Below are positions 25,751 through 35,532 of a DNA stretch of 64,000 nucleotides, in pieces. The notes under the pieces were generated by a model. That model ran no database searches. It was not told the origin of the DNA and worked only from the letters and a program-made list of their open reading frames with translations. The number at the start of each line of letters is the position of its first letter. Positions within the stretch are counted from its first letter, which is position 1. Position numbers and translations under genes: made by a program. Where the stretch lies: assembly GCF_002077945.1 (NCBI RefSeq), contig NZ_LVYD01000001.1:310001-374000 (forward strand). The letters are read 5' to 3'. The DNA comes from Niastella vici (GTDB taxonomy: Bacteria; Bacteroidota; Bacteroidia; Chitinophagales; Chitinophagaceae).

Positions 25751-26524
25751 ATGAAACAGCCATCTTTAAAAGATTTTCTGAACCGGAAAACGGAGGAATA
25801 CAATCAACCTTCGTTCATAAAAGATGATCCTGTTTCAATACCGCATTTATTCAGGCGGCAACCCGATATTGAAATAGCCGGCTTTTTTGCAGCTGTTTTT
25901 GCCTGGGGGAACCGCACCACAATCATCAAAAAATCACTTGAACTGATGCAGGCGATGGATATGGCGCCGCATCAGTTCATTCTGCAACATGATGATAATG
26001 CATTGAAAAAACTGCTGGCGTTCAAACACCGCACTTTCAACACCACCGATCTGCTGTACTTCATTGAGTTTTTAAGATCCCATTATTCAAAACATAAAAG
26101 CCTTGAAACAGCTTTTACCCGCTGCATGGAAAAGAACGATGCTACGGTTGAAAACGGCCTGGCGGGTTTTCACCATTATTTTTTTTCGTTGGAACATGTG
26201 CCGGCCCGCACCCGCAAACACATTGCAACGCCTGAAAAAAATTCTACCTGTAAACGGTTGAACATGTTCCTGCGCTGGATGGTGCGCCAGGATAATGGTG
26301 GTGTTGATTTTGGCATCTGGAAAACCATTTCACCCGCCCAGCTTATTTGCCCTATCGACCTGCACGTTGCCCGGGTTGCCAAACGGTTTAATCTGTTACC
26401 GCGCAAACAGATCGACTGGCAGGCCGCGCTTGAGCTTACAACCTGTTTGCGCCAACTTGATGCTGCTGACCCGGTAAAATATGATTTTGCTTTGTTTGGA
26501 CTGGGCGTGGTGGAAAAATTCTGA
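25751..26524 (+). CDS. TIGR02757 (DUF2400) family protein
   Basis: A 257-residue soluble protein of the TIGR02757 family. Recognisable parts are LKDFLNRKTEEYN at the start, AGFFAAVFAWGNRTTIIKKS, NMFLRWMVRQDNGGVDFGIW and CPIDLHVARVAKRF; the last part resembles the helix-hairpin-helix base-excision glycosylase fold. The function is not established. The stop codon is directly adjacent to the stop of the convergent gene: the two stops form TGATCA at 26522-26527, with no spacer at all. Confidence 0.85.
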   Translation: MKQPSLKDFLNRKTEEYNQPSFIKDDPVSIPHLFRRQPDIEIAGFFAAVFAWGNRTTIIKKSLELMQAMDMAPHQFILQHDDNALKKLLAFKHRTFNTTDLLYFIEFLRSHYSKHKSLETAFTRCMEKNDATVENGLAGFHHYFFSLEHVPARTRKHIATPEKNSTCKRLNMFLRWMVRQDNGGVDFGIWKTISPAQLICPIDLHVARVAKRFNLLPRKQIDWQAALELTTCLRQLDAADPVKYDFALFGLGVVEKF

Positions 26525-29242
26525 TCACCTTGCCTGCTTCGGATTGAACTTTCTTAAATTATAAGTAAAGCTCAGCAGAAAGTATTGCTGCAGTACCTGT
26601 GTTTGGCGGTCTTCAATATAAGTTTGGGTAATGCTACGGTATACACCGGCATTCTGTTTTAAAATATCGTATACAGCCAATCTTAACATACCCTGTTGTT
26701 TTTTAAACAGCAAACAATTCACGGCAGCACTCCACATGGTAACACTTTTATTGAATCCCGGCGCTATCTGGCTGTTATAACTATACTGCAGGTTATTTTC
26801 CAGTATTAACCATTTCGGCTGGTTCCAGAAAGCGCTCAGCGAAAGCGTTTTTGTATTGAATGCCGCACCGGCCACCGACTCAGAAGAATATTTCGTTTTG
26901 TTATACCGGATGTTAAAAGTGGGCATAATGCTCAATTGTTGCTTATAAGTAAAGTTGAGCCCAATTGATTGAGAAAAACTATAGGCGTTGGAAGTTATGT
27001 TCACTTTATTCGAAAAGGTATTATTGCGGTTATAATAGCCGTTGCTGCCCAGGTTCATCCGCAACAATATGTCCCTTCTTTTCCAGGATTGGCTGAACTG
27101 CAGGTTACCCGACATTCCGTAATTACCATTTACATTAACGGGCTGACTGTATTGCTTTCCCACGTCATCGTACCAGGTTTGATAAATGATCTGGTTTTGC
27201 GTTGTATTAAAGGTGAGGCCCGTGAACCAGTAACTGTTCCCTTTTGACTCACGTACCTGCAAATTGAGGTTATGAAAAAAAGAGGGTTTCAGATCGGGAT
27301 TACCCAATTGCACATACAACGGATTGCTGTTATCGGGAACCGGTTGTAATTGTTGAATGCTGGGCTGCTGGCTGCGGCCATTATAATAAACGGAAACATT
27401 ACCGGTTTTGCTGAAATTATAACCCAGGTTGGCTGAAGGCGTAATATTCACATAGCTTTGATGCAACAGGGTTCCTGTAGTCACTGAAAGATTGTCCTGC
27501 TTCAATATTTGTATCCCTGAACCAATGGAAGCCCGGTACTGGTCCTTATTAAAATTAAGGCTTACATCAGGTGTATGTGCTTCGTTGGTATTTCGAAAAG
27601 CGTTGGTAAATGCGGTATCTTCCACATCATATTTACCGGTAACGGGGTTAAGCCGGTTGGTGAGTTTATCTGAAATATTGTTATTCTGGTTATAATTATA
27701 CCTGAATATGGCATTGATATATTTGGTCACTGGCTCAGAGTAGGTGGCAGTAAAAGTGAGCACCTTTCCCGTATTCCTTGCATCACTTCGCTGGTTTACC
27801 AGGTCGGTACTGTCAGGCACCGCATTCTTATAAAAATCATTCTGCCCAATATTGTCGCTAACAGATCTTTGATTGTTATAGTTATAATTAAACCCAAACG
27901 TTACTCCCCGGCCCTGTTTTCTGAAACGATGGCTAAAGAAGATCTCGGTGCTGATATTTGAACCATTTCCTGTTGTGCTATAAGTGTTCTCACTCGTATT
28001 GATCAGCTGCCCACTCATTTGTGTTGAGGCAGCCTGTTTTGTACTCACCATATCGCTCTTATTAGTGTTCACATATGAATTCACATTCACTTCGGTGAGG
28101 GTATCAATAGTATAACTGGCATTAAGCGAGAACCGGTGGTTGAGGTATTCATTCACATTGTCATTATCGGCATCGTACAGGAAAGTAGTATCGGGTAATC
28201 TGTTTTCCCGGTGCACTTTCGATAAGTTATCGGTGTGGCTTTTATTATAGAAATAGCTGCCTGTTAATTTTAACTGGCTGCCAACGTTCTCACTGAAATT
28301 CAATCCGCCCGATGCGGAGCGGGTTAATCCCCCGCCACCGCCATCGAGGGTACTGCGACTGTTGTTAATATCGAAATCTCCGCCCGAATTACCGCGGTTT
28401 GTATTGTTGGCATTACCAATAAGGCTGAACTGTTTTGAGCCATTGAAAAAATTGATCATGCCACCACCTTCATAACGTTCATTGGTGCCATAACCCGCGC
28501 TAACCCTTCCAAACCATCCCTTTTGCACATCCTTTCGCAGGGTAAGGTTTATTGCCAGGTCTTCATTGCCATTAGTGGTTTTATTAAAGCGTGCTTCACG
28601 GCTTTTATTATCTACCACCTGCAGTTTATCAATAATATCCTTGGGCAGATTTTTAATGGCGATTTTGGGATCGCCGCCAAAGAACTCCCGGCCATCGACC
28701 ATAATTTTCGACACCTTTTTCCCATTGATGGTAATGTTTCCATCTTTATCAACCTCTACACCGGGCAATTGTTTTAACAGATCTTCCACCATCGCATTAG
28801 GCAGCGTCTTAAATGCAGTAACATTGAATTCAAGGGTATCTGGTTTTACCGATACGGGCGGTCGCAATGCGGTTACAGTCACCGCCTTCAGTTCGTTAAA
28901 TGATTTAACCAACAGAATGGTATCAAGCAGCAGGTCTTTTTTATCGGGGGTCAGCTTTATGAATTTAGTAAATACTTCATATCCACGGTTCGTTATGACC
29001 AGGGTACAATTGATGTTCAGCGGAATATCAGTAATGGTAAATTCGCCTTTGTGATTGCTTAACGCATAATTAACAAGCGAGGAATCTGATGTAAGATATA
29101 CGGCTATTGAAGTAGATTCGAGCGAATGGCGGCTTAATGAATCTGTAACCGTACCTTTGATACTGCCATAGCGGTTACGTTGTGCCTGCACGCAGGTACT
29201 TAAAAAAAGTAAGCAAACAATTATCCCAGCACTCCAACGCAT
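26525..29242 (-). CDS. TonB-receptor-like outer-membrane beta-barrel protein
   Basis: A 905-residue exported protein. After the signal peptide (MRWSAGIIVCLLFLSTCVQA) comes a carboxypeptidase-regulatory-like domain at about residues 25-110 (GSIKGTVTDSLSRHSLESTS). Then there is a plug-like region at about 120-215 (EDLLKQLPGVEVDKDGNITI, VDGREFFGGDPKIAI) and a long barrel of the OMP_b-brl_3 type to the end. Relatives import ligands with TonB or act as adhesins. No SusD partner or polysaccharide genes are adjacent, so it is not a typical Sus pair, and the ligand is unknown. It is alone on its strand here. Confidence 0.85.
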   Translation of the reverse strand: MRWSAGIIVCLLFLSTCVQAQRNRYGSIKGTVTDSLSRHSLESTSIAVYLTSDSSLVNYALSNHKGEFTITDIPLNINCTLVITNRGYEVFTKFIKLTPDKKDLLLDTILLVKSFNELKAVTVTALRPPVSVKPDTLEFNVTAFKTLPNAMVEDLLKQLPGVEVDKDGNITINGKKVSKIMVDGREFFGGDPKIAIKNLPKDIIDKLQVVDNKSREARFNKTTNGNEDLAINLTLRKDVQKGWFGRVSAGYGTNERYEGGGMINFFNGSKQFSLIGNANNTNRGNSGGDFDINNSRSTLDGGGGGLTRSASGGLNFSENVGSQLKLTGSYFYNKSHTDNLSKVHRENRLPDTTFLYDADNDNVNEYLNHRFSLNASYTIDTLTEVNVNSYVNTNKSDMVSTKQAASTQMSGQLINTSENTYSTTGNGSNISTEIFFSHRFRKQGRGVTFGFNYNYNNQRSVSDNIGQNDFYKNAVPDSTDLVNQRSDARNTGKVLTFTATYSEPVTKYINAIFRYNYNQNNNISDKLTNRLNPVTGKYDVEDTAFTNAFRNTNEAHTPDVSLNFNKDQYRASIGSGIQILKQDNLSVTTGTLLHQSYVNITPSANLGYNFSKTGNVSVYYNGRSQQPSIQQLQPVPDNSNPLYVQLGNPDLKPSFFHNLNLQVRESKGNSYWFTGLTFNTTQNQIIYQTWYDDVGKQYSQPVNVNGNYGMSGNLQFSQSWKRRDILLRMNLGSNGYYNRNNTFSNKVNITSNAYSFSQSIGLNFTYKQQLSIMPTFNIRYNKTKYSSESVAGAAFNTKTLSLSAFWNQPKWLILENNLQYSYNSQIAPGFNKSVTMWSAAVNCLLFKKQQGMLRLAVYDILKQNAGVYRSITQTYIEDRQTQVLQQYFLLSFTYNLRKFNPKQAR

Positions 29243-29454
29243 GTCCGGAGAATAAGGTTAAAATGTTACAAGAAGTGAGGGTCTTTGAATGCTATCTTTT
29301 GAAATACGCCATTCGCTCCTGGCGCATCTCATTGTAAAAATAGTCAATTGATGCCACATGCAGGAAACCGGTTGTAAAAAATATTTGGCACATTTTGCTG
29401 GGCGCCAATTGTGTGATTTATTTTTTTTATGTAAAATGAATTTATTTCCAACAC

Positions 29455-29784
29455 ATGCAATTGCCTGAAGAAAATATCCCTTTGTTGCAGCAGGAACTGA
29501 GCAATGATTTTAACCTTCCTGTCACAAATAATAAACAACAGTTAATTGATGCCCTGGCAGAAGGCATAAACCATTTGATACAGGCTAATTTTACCCGCCT
29601 TGTTAATTTCTTATACCGAATTGATATTTCAGAAAAAACGCTCAGGGAAACGCTGGAGAACCAGGCCGATAAAGATGCCGGCATTTTGATCGCTGAACTG
29701 ATCATAGAAAGACAATTGCAAAAACAAAAAATGCGGGCCCGGTTCAAATCGCAGGAGAATATTCCGGATGACGATAAATGGTGA
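29455..29784 (+). CDS. Small helical conserved-type protein, function unknown
   Basis: A 109-residue soluble, strongly helical and charged protein (LIDALAEGINHLIQANFTRLV, ISEKTLRETLENQADKDAG, LIAELIIERQLQKQKMRARF). There is no signal peptide and no recognised domain. The gene is supported by its composition, a normal protein-like sequence and tight coupling to the next gene (20-base gap). It may be a partner of the GNAT-like protein downstream (inference). Confidence 0.65.
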   Translation: MQLPEENIPLLQQELSNDFNLPVTNNKQQLIDALAEGINHLIQANFTRLVNFLYRIDISEKTLRETLENQADKDAGILIAELIIERQLQKQKMRARFKSQENIPDDDKW

Positions 29785-29804
29785 ATAATTCCTAAGTTCG
29801 CTAC

Positions 29805-30929
29805 ATGAACCTGACTGAGGTAGCCACCTGGCGGCAGGCGCGTGATTTTATAGACCTGCCAAAAAGATTATATAAAAACGATCCGAACTGGATATGCCCA
29901 TTGGACAGTGATGTGGAAGCAATATTTGACCCTTCCCGCAACGTATTTTTTTCTCATGGCATTTGTAAACGCTGGCTACTAACCAACAAACAGGGTGAGT
30001 ATATAGGCCGTATAGCAGCCTTTATCAATCACGAAAAAGCATTTAAGAACCCACAACCAACAGGCGGAGTGGGCTTTTTTGAATGTATTCAGGATGAAAA
30101 AGCCGCATTTTTATTGCTCGATACAGCCAAAGCATGGTTGAAAAACAATGGTATGGAAGCCATGGATGGCCCCATCAATTTTGGCGAAAATGATAAATAC
30201 TGGGGCTTGCTGATACATGGGTTCAAACCACCAAGCCTGGGTATGAATTATAACCTCCCCTACTATAAAGATTTTTTTGAATCATACGGTTTTACAAAAC
30301 TCTATGATCAGTTCACTAATTTTCTGGATGCCACTAACCCGCTGCCCGAACGGTTCACTCGCATTGCCGACTGGGTAATGAAAAAGCCTGATTATAGTTT
30401 CCGGCATTTTAGCAAGGCGCAGTTCGACCAGTTTGCCGCCGACTTCCGGGAGATCTATAACGATGCATGGAGCGATTTTGAGAATTTCACACCCATTGAA
30501 ATGGGCACTATTAAAGAATCGTTCCGGCAAATGAAGGCTATCATGGATGAAAAAATAATCTGGTTTGCCTATTATAAAAATGAACCAATTGCCGTAGTGC
30601 TTTGTTTGCCCGATGTAAACCAGGTATTGAAACATGTACATGGCAAACTAAACCTGTGGGGTAAGCTAAAATTCTTCTGGTACTCAAAAACCATGACGGT
30701 CGACCGGCTGCGGATCATTATTATGGGGTGCAAGAAAAAGTTCCAGAACCATGGTATTGAATCAGCCCTCATTCGTTGTTTGCAACTGGAAGTTTTGCCG
30801 CGCAATACCATAACAGGTGTTGAACTGGCCTGGGTGGGAGACTTTAACGACAAAATGCTCGCCCTGCACGAAGCCACCGGCGCTAAACAGGATAAAATAC
30901 ACCGCACCTACCGGTATTTATTTAGTTAA
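29805..30929 (+). CDS. GNAT-like acyl-transferase domain protein
   Basis: A 374-residue soluble protein resembling the long acyl-CoA N-acyltransferase-like family widespread in Bacteroidota and actinobacteria. N-terminal RQARDFIDLPKRLYKNDPNWICPL and YIGRIAAFINHEKA are followed by DGPINFGENDKYWGLLIHGF and a C-terminal half with an IAVVLCLPDVNQVLKH strand. It lacks an obvious RxxGxG acetyl-CoA loop, so activity is uncertain. It is paired with the small helical gene upstream; the stop is 48 bases from the convergent hydroxylase gene. Confidence 0.75.
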   Translation: MNLTEVATWRQARDFIDLPKRLYKNDPNWICPLDSDVEAIFDPSRNVFFSHGICKRWLLTNKQGEYIGRIAAFINHEKAFKNPQPTGGVGFFECIQDEKAAFLLLDTAKAWLKNNGMEAMDGPINFGENDKYWGLLIHGFKPPSLGMNYNLPYYKDFFESYGFTKLYDQFTNFLDATNPLPERFTRIADWVMKKPDYSFRHFSKAQFDQFAADFREIYNDAWSDFENFTPIEMGTIKESFRQMKAIMDEKIIWFAYYKNEPIAVVLCLPDVNQVLKHVHGKLNLWGKLKFFWYSKTMTVDRLRIIIMGCKKKFQNHGIESALIRCLQLEVLPRNTITGVELAWVGDFNDKMLALHEATGAKQDKIHRTYRYLFS

Positions 30930-30976
30930 AGGGGTTAACCTGTTAAACCCGATAAGTAAAGGGGTATTCTTATCAA

Positions 30977-31639
30977 CTATCCTTTAAACATCAGGTCTTT
31001 CACCTTCTCTTTATCTTCCTTTTCCTTTTTCAGATCGAACATGGTTCCAAAAACCCGGTCCCAGATAGTAGTACTAACACCATAGCCCTTGTTCTCATCT
31101 TTATAATGGTGCAGGTGGTGGTTCCGCCAAAGAGGTTTCATCCATTTAAAGGGCGGATTCCAGGCGTGAATGGCATAATGCATACTGCCGTATAGTAAAT
31201 ACCCGAGAATGAACCCGGGGAAGAACATAAACACATTTTCCCTTATCATGAGGTACATCAGGAAAAAAATAGCCGAAGCCATAATAATACTGGGTACCGG
31301 GGGCAAAAATAACCGTTGTTTATCCCGTGGATAATGATGGTGGTTTCCATGCATGGTGTACACAAACTTTTGCACCCGTGGGTTCTCGCTCACCAGGTGG
31401 TACAGGAAACGGTGGGCTATATACTCAAAGAAGGTCCAGAACAATAGGGCCCCAATAAATGTAAGCGCGATCCGCATGGCCGAAAAGCCGAAATGATCAC
31501 CGCTGTAATATAACATGTAAATGATCACCGGAATATACATGCCCCATATAACCAGGGGATGTGTTTTGGTGAGCATCTCAAGGTATTGGTTCTGAAACAA
31601 GCGTGCCTGTCCTTTATTATGTATCTTCTCAAATTTCAT
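30977..31639 (-). CDS. Sterol desaturase / fatty acid hydroxylase-family membrane protein
   Basis: A 220-residue membrane di-iron enzyme. The histidine clusters are all present: HRFLYH, HGNHHHYPRD, HYAIHAW and HHLHHYKDENKGYG; they bind two irons. Hydrophobic segments lie before the first cluster and between the second and third. The size and the HGNHHHYPRD box resemble fatty acid 2-hydroxylases, which act on acyl chains of sphingolipids; Bacteroidota make sphingolipids, so that is a plausible substrate (inference). The ATG at 31639 is chosen because a TATTTTTG element lies inside the longer frame. A desaturase gene lies upstream. Confidence 0.85.
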   Translation of the reverse strand: MKFEKIHNKGQARLFQNQYLEMLTKTHPLVIWGMYIPVIIYMLYYSGDHFGFSAMRIALTFIGALLFWTFFEYIAHRFLYHLVSENPRVQKFVYTMHGNHHHYPRDKQRLFLPPVPSIIMASAIFFLMYLMIRENVFMFFPGFILGYLLYGSMHYAIHAWNPPFKWMKPLWRNHHLHHYKDENKGYGVSTTIWDRVFGTMFDLKKEKEDKEKVKDLMFKG

Positions 31640-31655
31640 AACCGTGTAATTGAGG

Positions 31656-31663
31656 CAAAAATA
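31656..31663 (-). promoter_or_regulatory. -7 promoter element of the hydroxylase gene (TATTTTTG)
   Basis: An exact TAnnTTTG match on the minus strand with TTTG at 31681-31684 as the -33 box (17-base spacer). It predicts a start near 31649, about ten bases before the ATG at 31639. Confidence 0.6.
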
Positions 31664-31696
31664 CAAAAATCATTTACTTACAAATGCGCATTTCAC

Positions 31697-32794
31697 CTAC
31701 ATAGTTTCCTCAAATATATCCTCCGTAACCCCATTCTCTTTCAATAAACGGTAATGTTTTACCAGTGAAGCGCCCAGGGAGTATTGCCGGTAAGGCAGGT
31801 CATACCTTTCGGCATACTGTTTTAACAAACCGGTAACTTCCGGATAATATATATGATTGATATTAGGAAACAGGTGATGGGCCACATGATAGTTAAAGCA
31901 ACCCATAAAAAACCTGATAAACCAGTTATCATTGGTAATGTCATTGGTGGTGTACAACATATGCATCATCCAGTTATGCGGCAGGATATTCCCCTCATCG
32001 GGCAATGGAAACTTTGAACTGTTATTAGCGTGCGGACTTAACAACACCATCAGCGAAAATACACTGGCCGTAAATATCATAATGATAAACCCGGTTATTA
32101 GCTGCAACCAGGAAACAGATAGTACCAGTTTAGGTAATATGATAAGGTAAAAAAGAAAAAACGCTTTGAATACAAACAGCTTAATGTATTCAATTGGCGG
32201 TATGGTAACGAGTTTCCAGATGGTCTTTCTCTTATTAAAATAGTCTTTAAAATCGCGTACCAGCAACCAGTTGAACAGGTATAACGGATATAATAATGGT
32301 AAATAGATATGCTGGTACCGGTGAAAATATAAGGTATTAGCGTTAGGGAAAATGCGCGCGAGGTCACTTTGCTCAATATCGGTATCCCACCCGTTCACAT
32401 TGGGATAGTTGTGGTGGAACCTGATATGGCGTTGCCGCCACACATAGCTATTCGCTCCCATAAGATCGAAGAGGTAAACATACCATTGATTTAATTTTTT
32501 ACTATTGAAAACGGTGCCATGTACCGCATCATGAATAATATTCAGGAAGATCATAACCAGGAAAACACCCAAAAAGAAATAGCCGGTGAAAAGGATACCA
32601 GGCTGGTTACCAGCAACCAGAATGGCCATGTAAGTAAGTATGTAAAGGGCGGGAAACAGAATAGCTTTAAGCAAAATATTTCCCCGTCGTTTTGGTTCCA
32701 ATTGCTGCACAAGAATAGCCACATCCTGCCGCAATTGATAAAAAACGGCTTCGCCGCCATTTTTCGAAAAGCGTGGTTTGGTTAGCTTTTCCAT
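31697..32794 (-). CDS. Membrane fatty acid desaturase
   Basis: A 365-residue integral membrane desaturase. The three His boxes of the acyl-lipid/acyl-CoA desaturase type are HDAVHG (near residue 88), HIRFHH (near 125) and HVAHHLFP (near 308). Hydrophobic pairs flank the first two boxes. It introduces a cis double bond into an acyl chain in the membrane, with electrons from an unidentified donor; no cytochrome b5 domain is fused. It ends 57 bases before the hydroxylase gene, so both may modify membrane lipids together. Confidence 0.85.
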   Translation of the reverse strand: MEKLTKPRFSKNGGEAVFYQLRQDVAILVQQLEPKRRGNILLKAILFPALYILTYMAILVAGNQPGILFTGYFFLGVFLVMIFLNIIHDAVHGTVFNSKKLNQWYVYLFDLMGANSYVWRQRHIRFHHNYPNVNGWDTDIEQSDLARIFPNANTLYFHRYQHIYLPLLYPLYLFNWLLVRDFKDYFNKRKTIWKLVTIPPIEYIKLFVFKAFFLFYLIILPKLVLSVSWLQLITGFIIMIFTASVFSLMVLLSPHANNSSKFPLPDEGNILPHNWMMHMLYTTNDITNDNWFIRFFMGCFNYHVAHHLFPNINHIYYPEVTGLLKQYAERYDLPYRQYSLGASLVKHYRLLKENGVTEDIFEETM

Positions 32795-32989
32795 CTGGAA
32801 ATCGCTTTTAGATCAAATCCTTTCTTAGTTAAATGCTTGTCAGGGTACCGTGTTAGTTGGAAAAGTAGGTGCTAACTTTTATAACCCTGTTACAAAAAAA
32901 AGGTTCGCGGAAAAGAACAAATTGAATGAATATTGATTTTCCTAATAACCAAAATGCAGCTCAAAGGGGCAAATATTTCCACAATTGCC

Positions 32990-35515
32990 CTATTTTAATA
33001 ATTCATTGATGGTGGTTAATGTGTATTTCTGCTGCCGCAGATAATTAATAAGCCGGGGAAGCTGATAATAAAATTTATCGGTACGTTCAGCCTGGGTGCC
33101 AACGTGCACGAGCAATATAAACCCATTCAAACCCGATATATTTTGCTGCTCATAATTTATGATTGAATCTAATATGGATGCACTGTTCCGGTAGTTCTTC
33201 ATATCAGGTGTGGTATAATCGGCATTACTGTAAGTGCCCGGCGTAAAGTTCACGAGTTGAAGACCCTTCTGTTTAGTCCAGGCCGCTATGGTATCATTAT
33301 ACCATTCAAAAGGGGGAAGAAAATACGGGGCCTGTTTCTTACTGATTCCATAAGCCTGCATAGCCGCATAGTTATTGTCAAGGTCCTGACTGAACTGTTT
33401 TTTTGTGACCAATAAACTGTCACGTTTGGTCCAGTCGCAATATAACAGGTGCTGATCGGAATGCGGACCCAAATATTGGCCTTGTTGTTTCAATTGTTGT
33501 ATCACTGCTTTATTGGCGGCATTGCGATAAAAACGGCCGGTAAAGAAAAAAGAAGCCTTTACTTTTTGCTGTTGTAATAACCGGGCAATATAAGCAGCCC
33601 CATCACCATATTCATCGCCGGTGAACACCAGGGCCAGTTTCTGGCTGACCTCAGCACCCCTCGTTATAGCACCATGGGAAAGGGTGTTTTTTAAGGCGGA
33701 TGCTGAAACAAGCCGCCTGGTTGGTTGAGTCATTACCTCTTGCCGGTCATTGTCTTTGGCCGCCAGCAAATAGATCAACGTGGCGGTTCCATCCATGGTG
33801 GGCTCATTGGTTGAATAGTCGCCATAATCATCATGATACACCACCAGGTCGCTTTGAAAAGCGGCATATTCATCGGGTTCATTCAGGGTAATACCGATGA
33901 GGTTTTTGTAAATATTCCCATAAACCGGACCATCAACCAATCCCCCATCAATAGGGTAATGGCCTATGTGGGTAAATGCCGAATGCGGGTCGGTGGGCGT
34001 ATCGCCCCAGGCTGGTAAACCATACACCATACTGGTGCCCCAGGGATTGCAGCCCAATAGCCAGTCAAAACAGGCCTGCTCCAATTCGTAATACGTATAA
34101 TCATTAGTTAATCCCACGCGGTAGAAGAAACATTGTGTAGCAAAAGAGGTGGTCAAATTGTTACTGCACCAGATAAAAGGGATGCCCCGGTAAAATGCGT
34201 TCTGTTTGGCTTTTTGCCAAACCCGGTCAATACCTTGTTTGTAATAACCAGTTATTTCATATCGCTCCCTTCCCTGTAATTGTAAAGCCAGTTCATTATG
34301 TCCCAGGTTTATGAACGGGTACCATTGATAATGCCTTGCTGTATCGGCCCCCAGCCAGGGTGTAATGGTTTCACCTTTTGCATATTTGTAGGCAGCGTTT
34401 AAATATTCCTCGTGCGCAGGGTCCATATTGTAGATGGAAGCGCCGGCCAGTTCCATATCATCGGTATAATTATCTTCTTCATAAAAATAGGGCGAACGCC
34501 CCGGTGCGGTTTGGCAAACACCAGGTTTTTCAACCCCTAAGGCCCAGGCCGAGAGGGCCCGGCTTTTCAGCAGGGTATCCTTAAATAACGTAGCGCCCAA
34601 TGCAAAAGCACTGGCAAATTTGCCGGCGGTAGAGGCCAGCCCGGTCGACCGGTTCTTATTTTTTCCAAAACCCTGGGGGGTACTGGTGCAAAAATATACC
34701 GGCCGCTCAAATCCGCGCCCATAGAAACTATCTTCTTTGGGTAAACGCATTCCATGGTGATCGCGGTCATCGGCGATCTGGTTAAATAGCCAATCTTTTC
34801 GTGGATGCATTTTTAATAACCAGTTCAATCCCCAGCGCGCCTCATCCAATACATCGGCCCGGCCATTTTTTCCGGGTAACCCGTTTTCCTGATGCTCATC
34901 GGTAAATGCATGGGGAAAATCACGATATGCCGCCAGCAAATGCCAGGTGGCATTGGCTGAAGTGGTTACATATTGCAGGTAATCTGAGGCATCGTGCCAG
35001 CCCCCGCTTACGTCAATATGGGTGCTATCGGGCATGGGGCCATACAACGTATACCCGTCGTGCGTATGGCAACTGTCTTTTAAAAAAGGATTAAACCCAC
35101 TGCGTTGCTGCCGCATATAACGCAAACAAAAATCAGCAGCGCCTTTATACACATCGGCCCCGATGTTAAATTCAGGCGAAGTGGCCGTCCCGGCCTTAAT
35201 TACATAGCGGCCCGGCTTTTTAAAAGCAGAAAAATTCAGTCTATAGGTTTGCGTGAAAGGGCCATAAGCGCCGAAGGGCTTGCCGGCCTTTCCGGTAAAA
35301 ACTGTTTTGTTGCTGGCTACCTCAATGATCGTAAAACCAGTGATCGCCGTTTGTTCCTTACTGCACCACACCGCCACCTTGGAATTAAATGTCTGGTAAC
35401 CTAATAAATTGATCCGCACCCAGCTATTGGTTTGTGCCATTGCCTGAAAACCGGTTATACTTAACAGTAAACTGATATAAAGGGGAATAATATACTTGTT
35501 CATGTTCTGCTGCAT
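32990..35515 (-). CDS. GH9 glycoside hydrolase fused to a NodB-like polysaccharide deacetylase domain
   Basis: An 841-residue exported enzyme. The signal peptide ends near residue 28 (AMAQ). A cellulase-type Ig-like domain spans about 30-118 (INLLGYQTFNSKVAVW). A GH9 catalytic domain spans about 120-590: GGWHDASDYLQY holds the two catalytic Asp (175 and 178; DASD where many have DAGD), and Glu571 in STNEPTMDGTA is the likely acid. A C-terminal NodB-like domain (about 620-841) has ASFFFTGRFY and the metal His pair H685/H689 (GPHSDQH). Its motif 1 is VFTGDEYGDG instead of TFDDG, so activity is uncertain. GH9 members include endoglucanases and exo-glucosaminidases. An alternative start is Met5 (35503). 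Confidence 0.85.
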   Translation of the reverse strand: MQQNMNKYIIPLYISLLLSITGFQAMAQTNSWVRINLLGYQTFNSKVAVWCSKEQTAITGFTIIEVASNKTVFTGKAGKPFGAYGPFTQTYRLNFSAFKKPGRYVIKAGTATSPEFNIGADVYKGAADFCLRYMRQQRSGFNPFLKDSCHTHDGYTLYGPMPDSTHIDVSGGWHDASDYLQYVTTSANATWHLLAAYRDFPHAFTDEHQENGLPGKNGRADVLDEARWGLNWLLKMHPRKDWLFNQIADDRDHHGMRLPKEDSFYGRGFERPVYFCTSTPQGFGKNKNRSTGLASTAGKFASAFALGATLFKDTLLKSRALSAWALGVEKPGVCQTAPGRSPYFYEEDNYTDDMELAGASIYNMDPAHEEYLNAAYKYAKGETITPWLGADTARHYQWYPFINLGHNELALQLQGRERYEITGYYKQGIDRVWQKAKQNAFYRGIPFIWCSNNLTTSFATQCFFYRVGLTNDYTYYELEQACFDWLLGCNPWGTSMVYGLPAWGDTPTDPHSAFTHIGHYPIDGGLVDGPVYGNIYKNLIGITLNEPDEYAAFQSDLVVYHDDYGDYSTNEPTMDGTATLIYLLAAKDNDRQEVMTQPTRRLVSASALKNTLSHGAITRGAEVSQKLALVFTGDEYGDGAAYIARLLQQQKVKASFFFTGRFYRNAANKAVIQQLKQQGQYLGPHSDQHLLYCDWTKRDSLLVTKKQFSQDLDNNYAAMQAYGISKKQAPYFLPPFEWYNDTIAAWTKQKGLQLVNFTPGTYSNADYTTPDMKNYRNSASILDSIINYEQQNISGLNGFILLVHVGTQAERTDKFYYQLPRLINYLRQQKYTLTTINELLK

Positions 35516-35532
35516 TAGATCTGTGACGGCTA

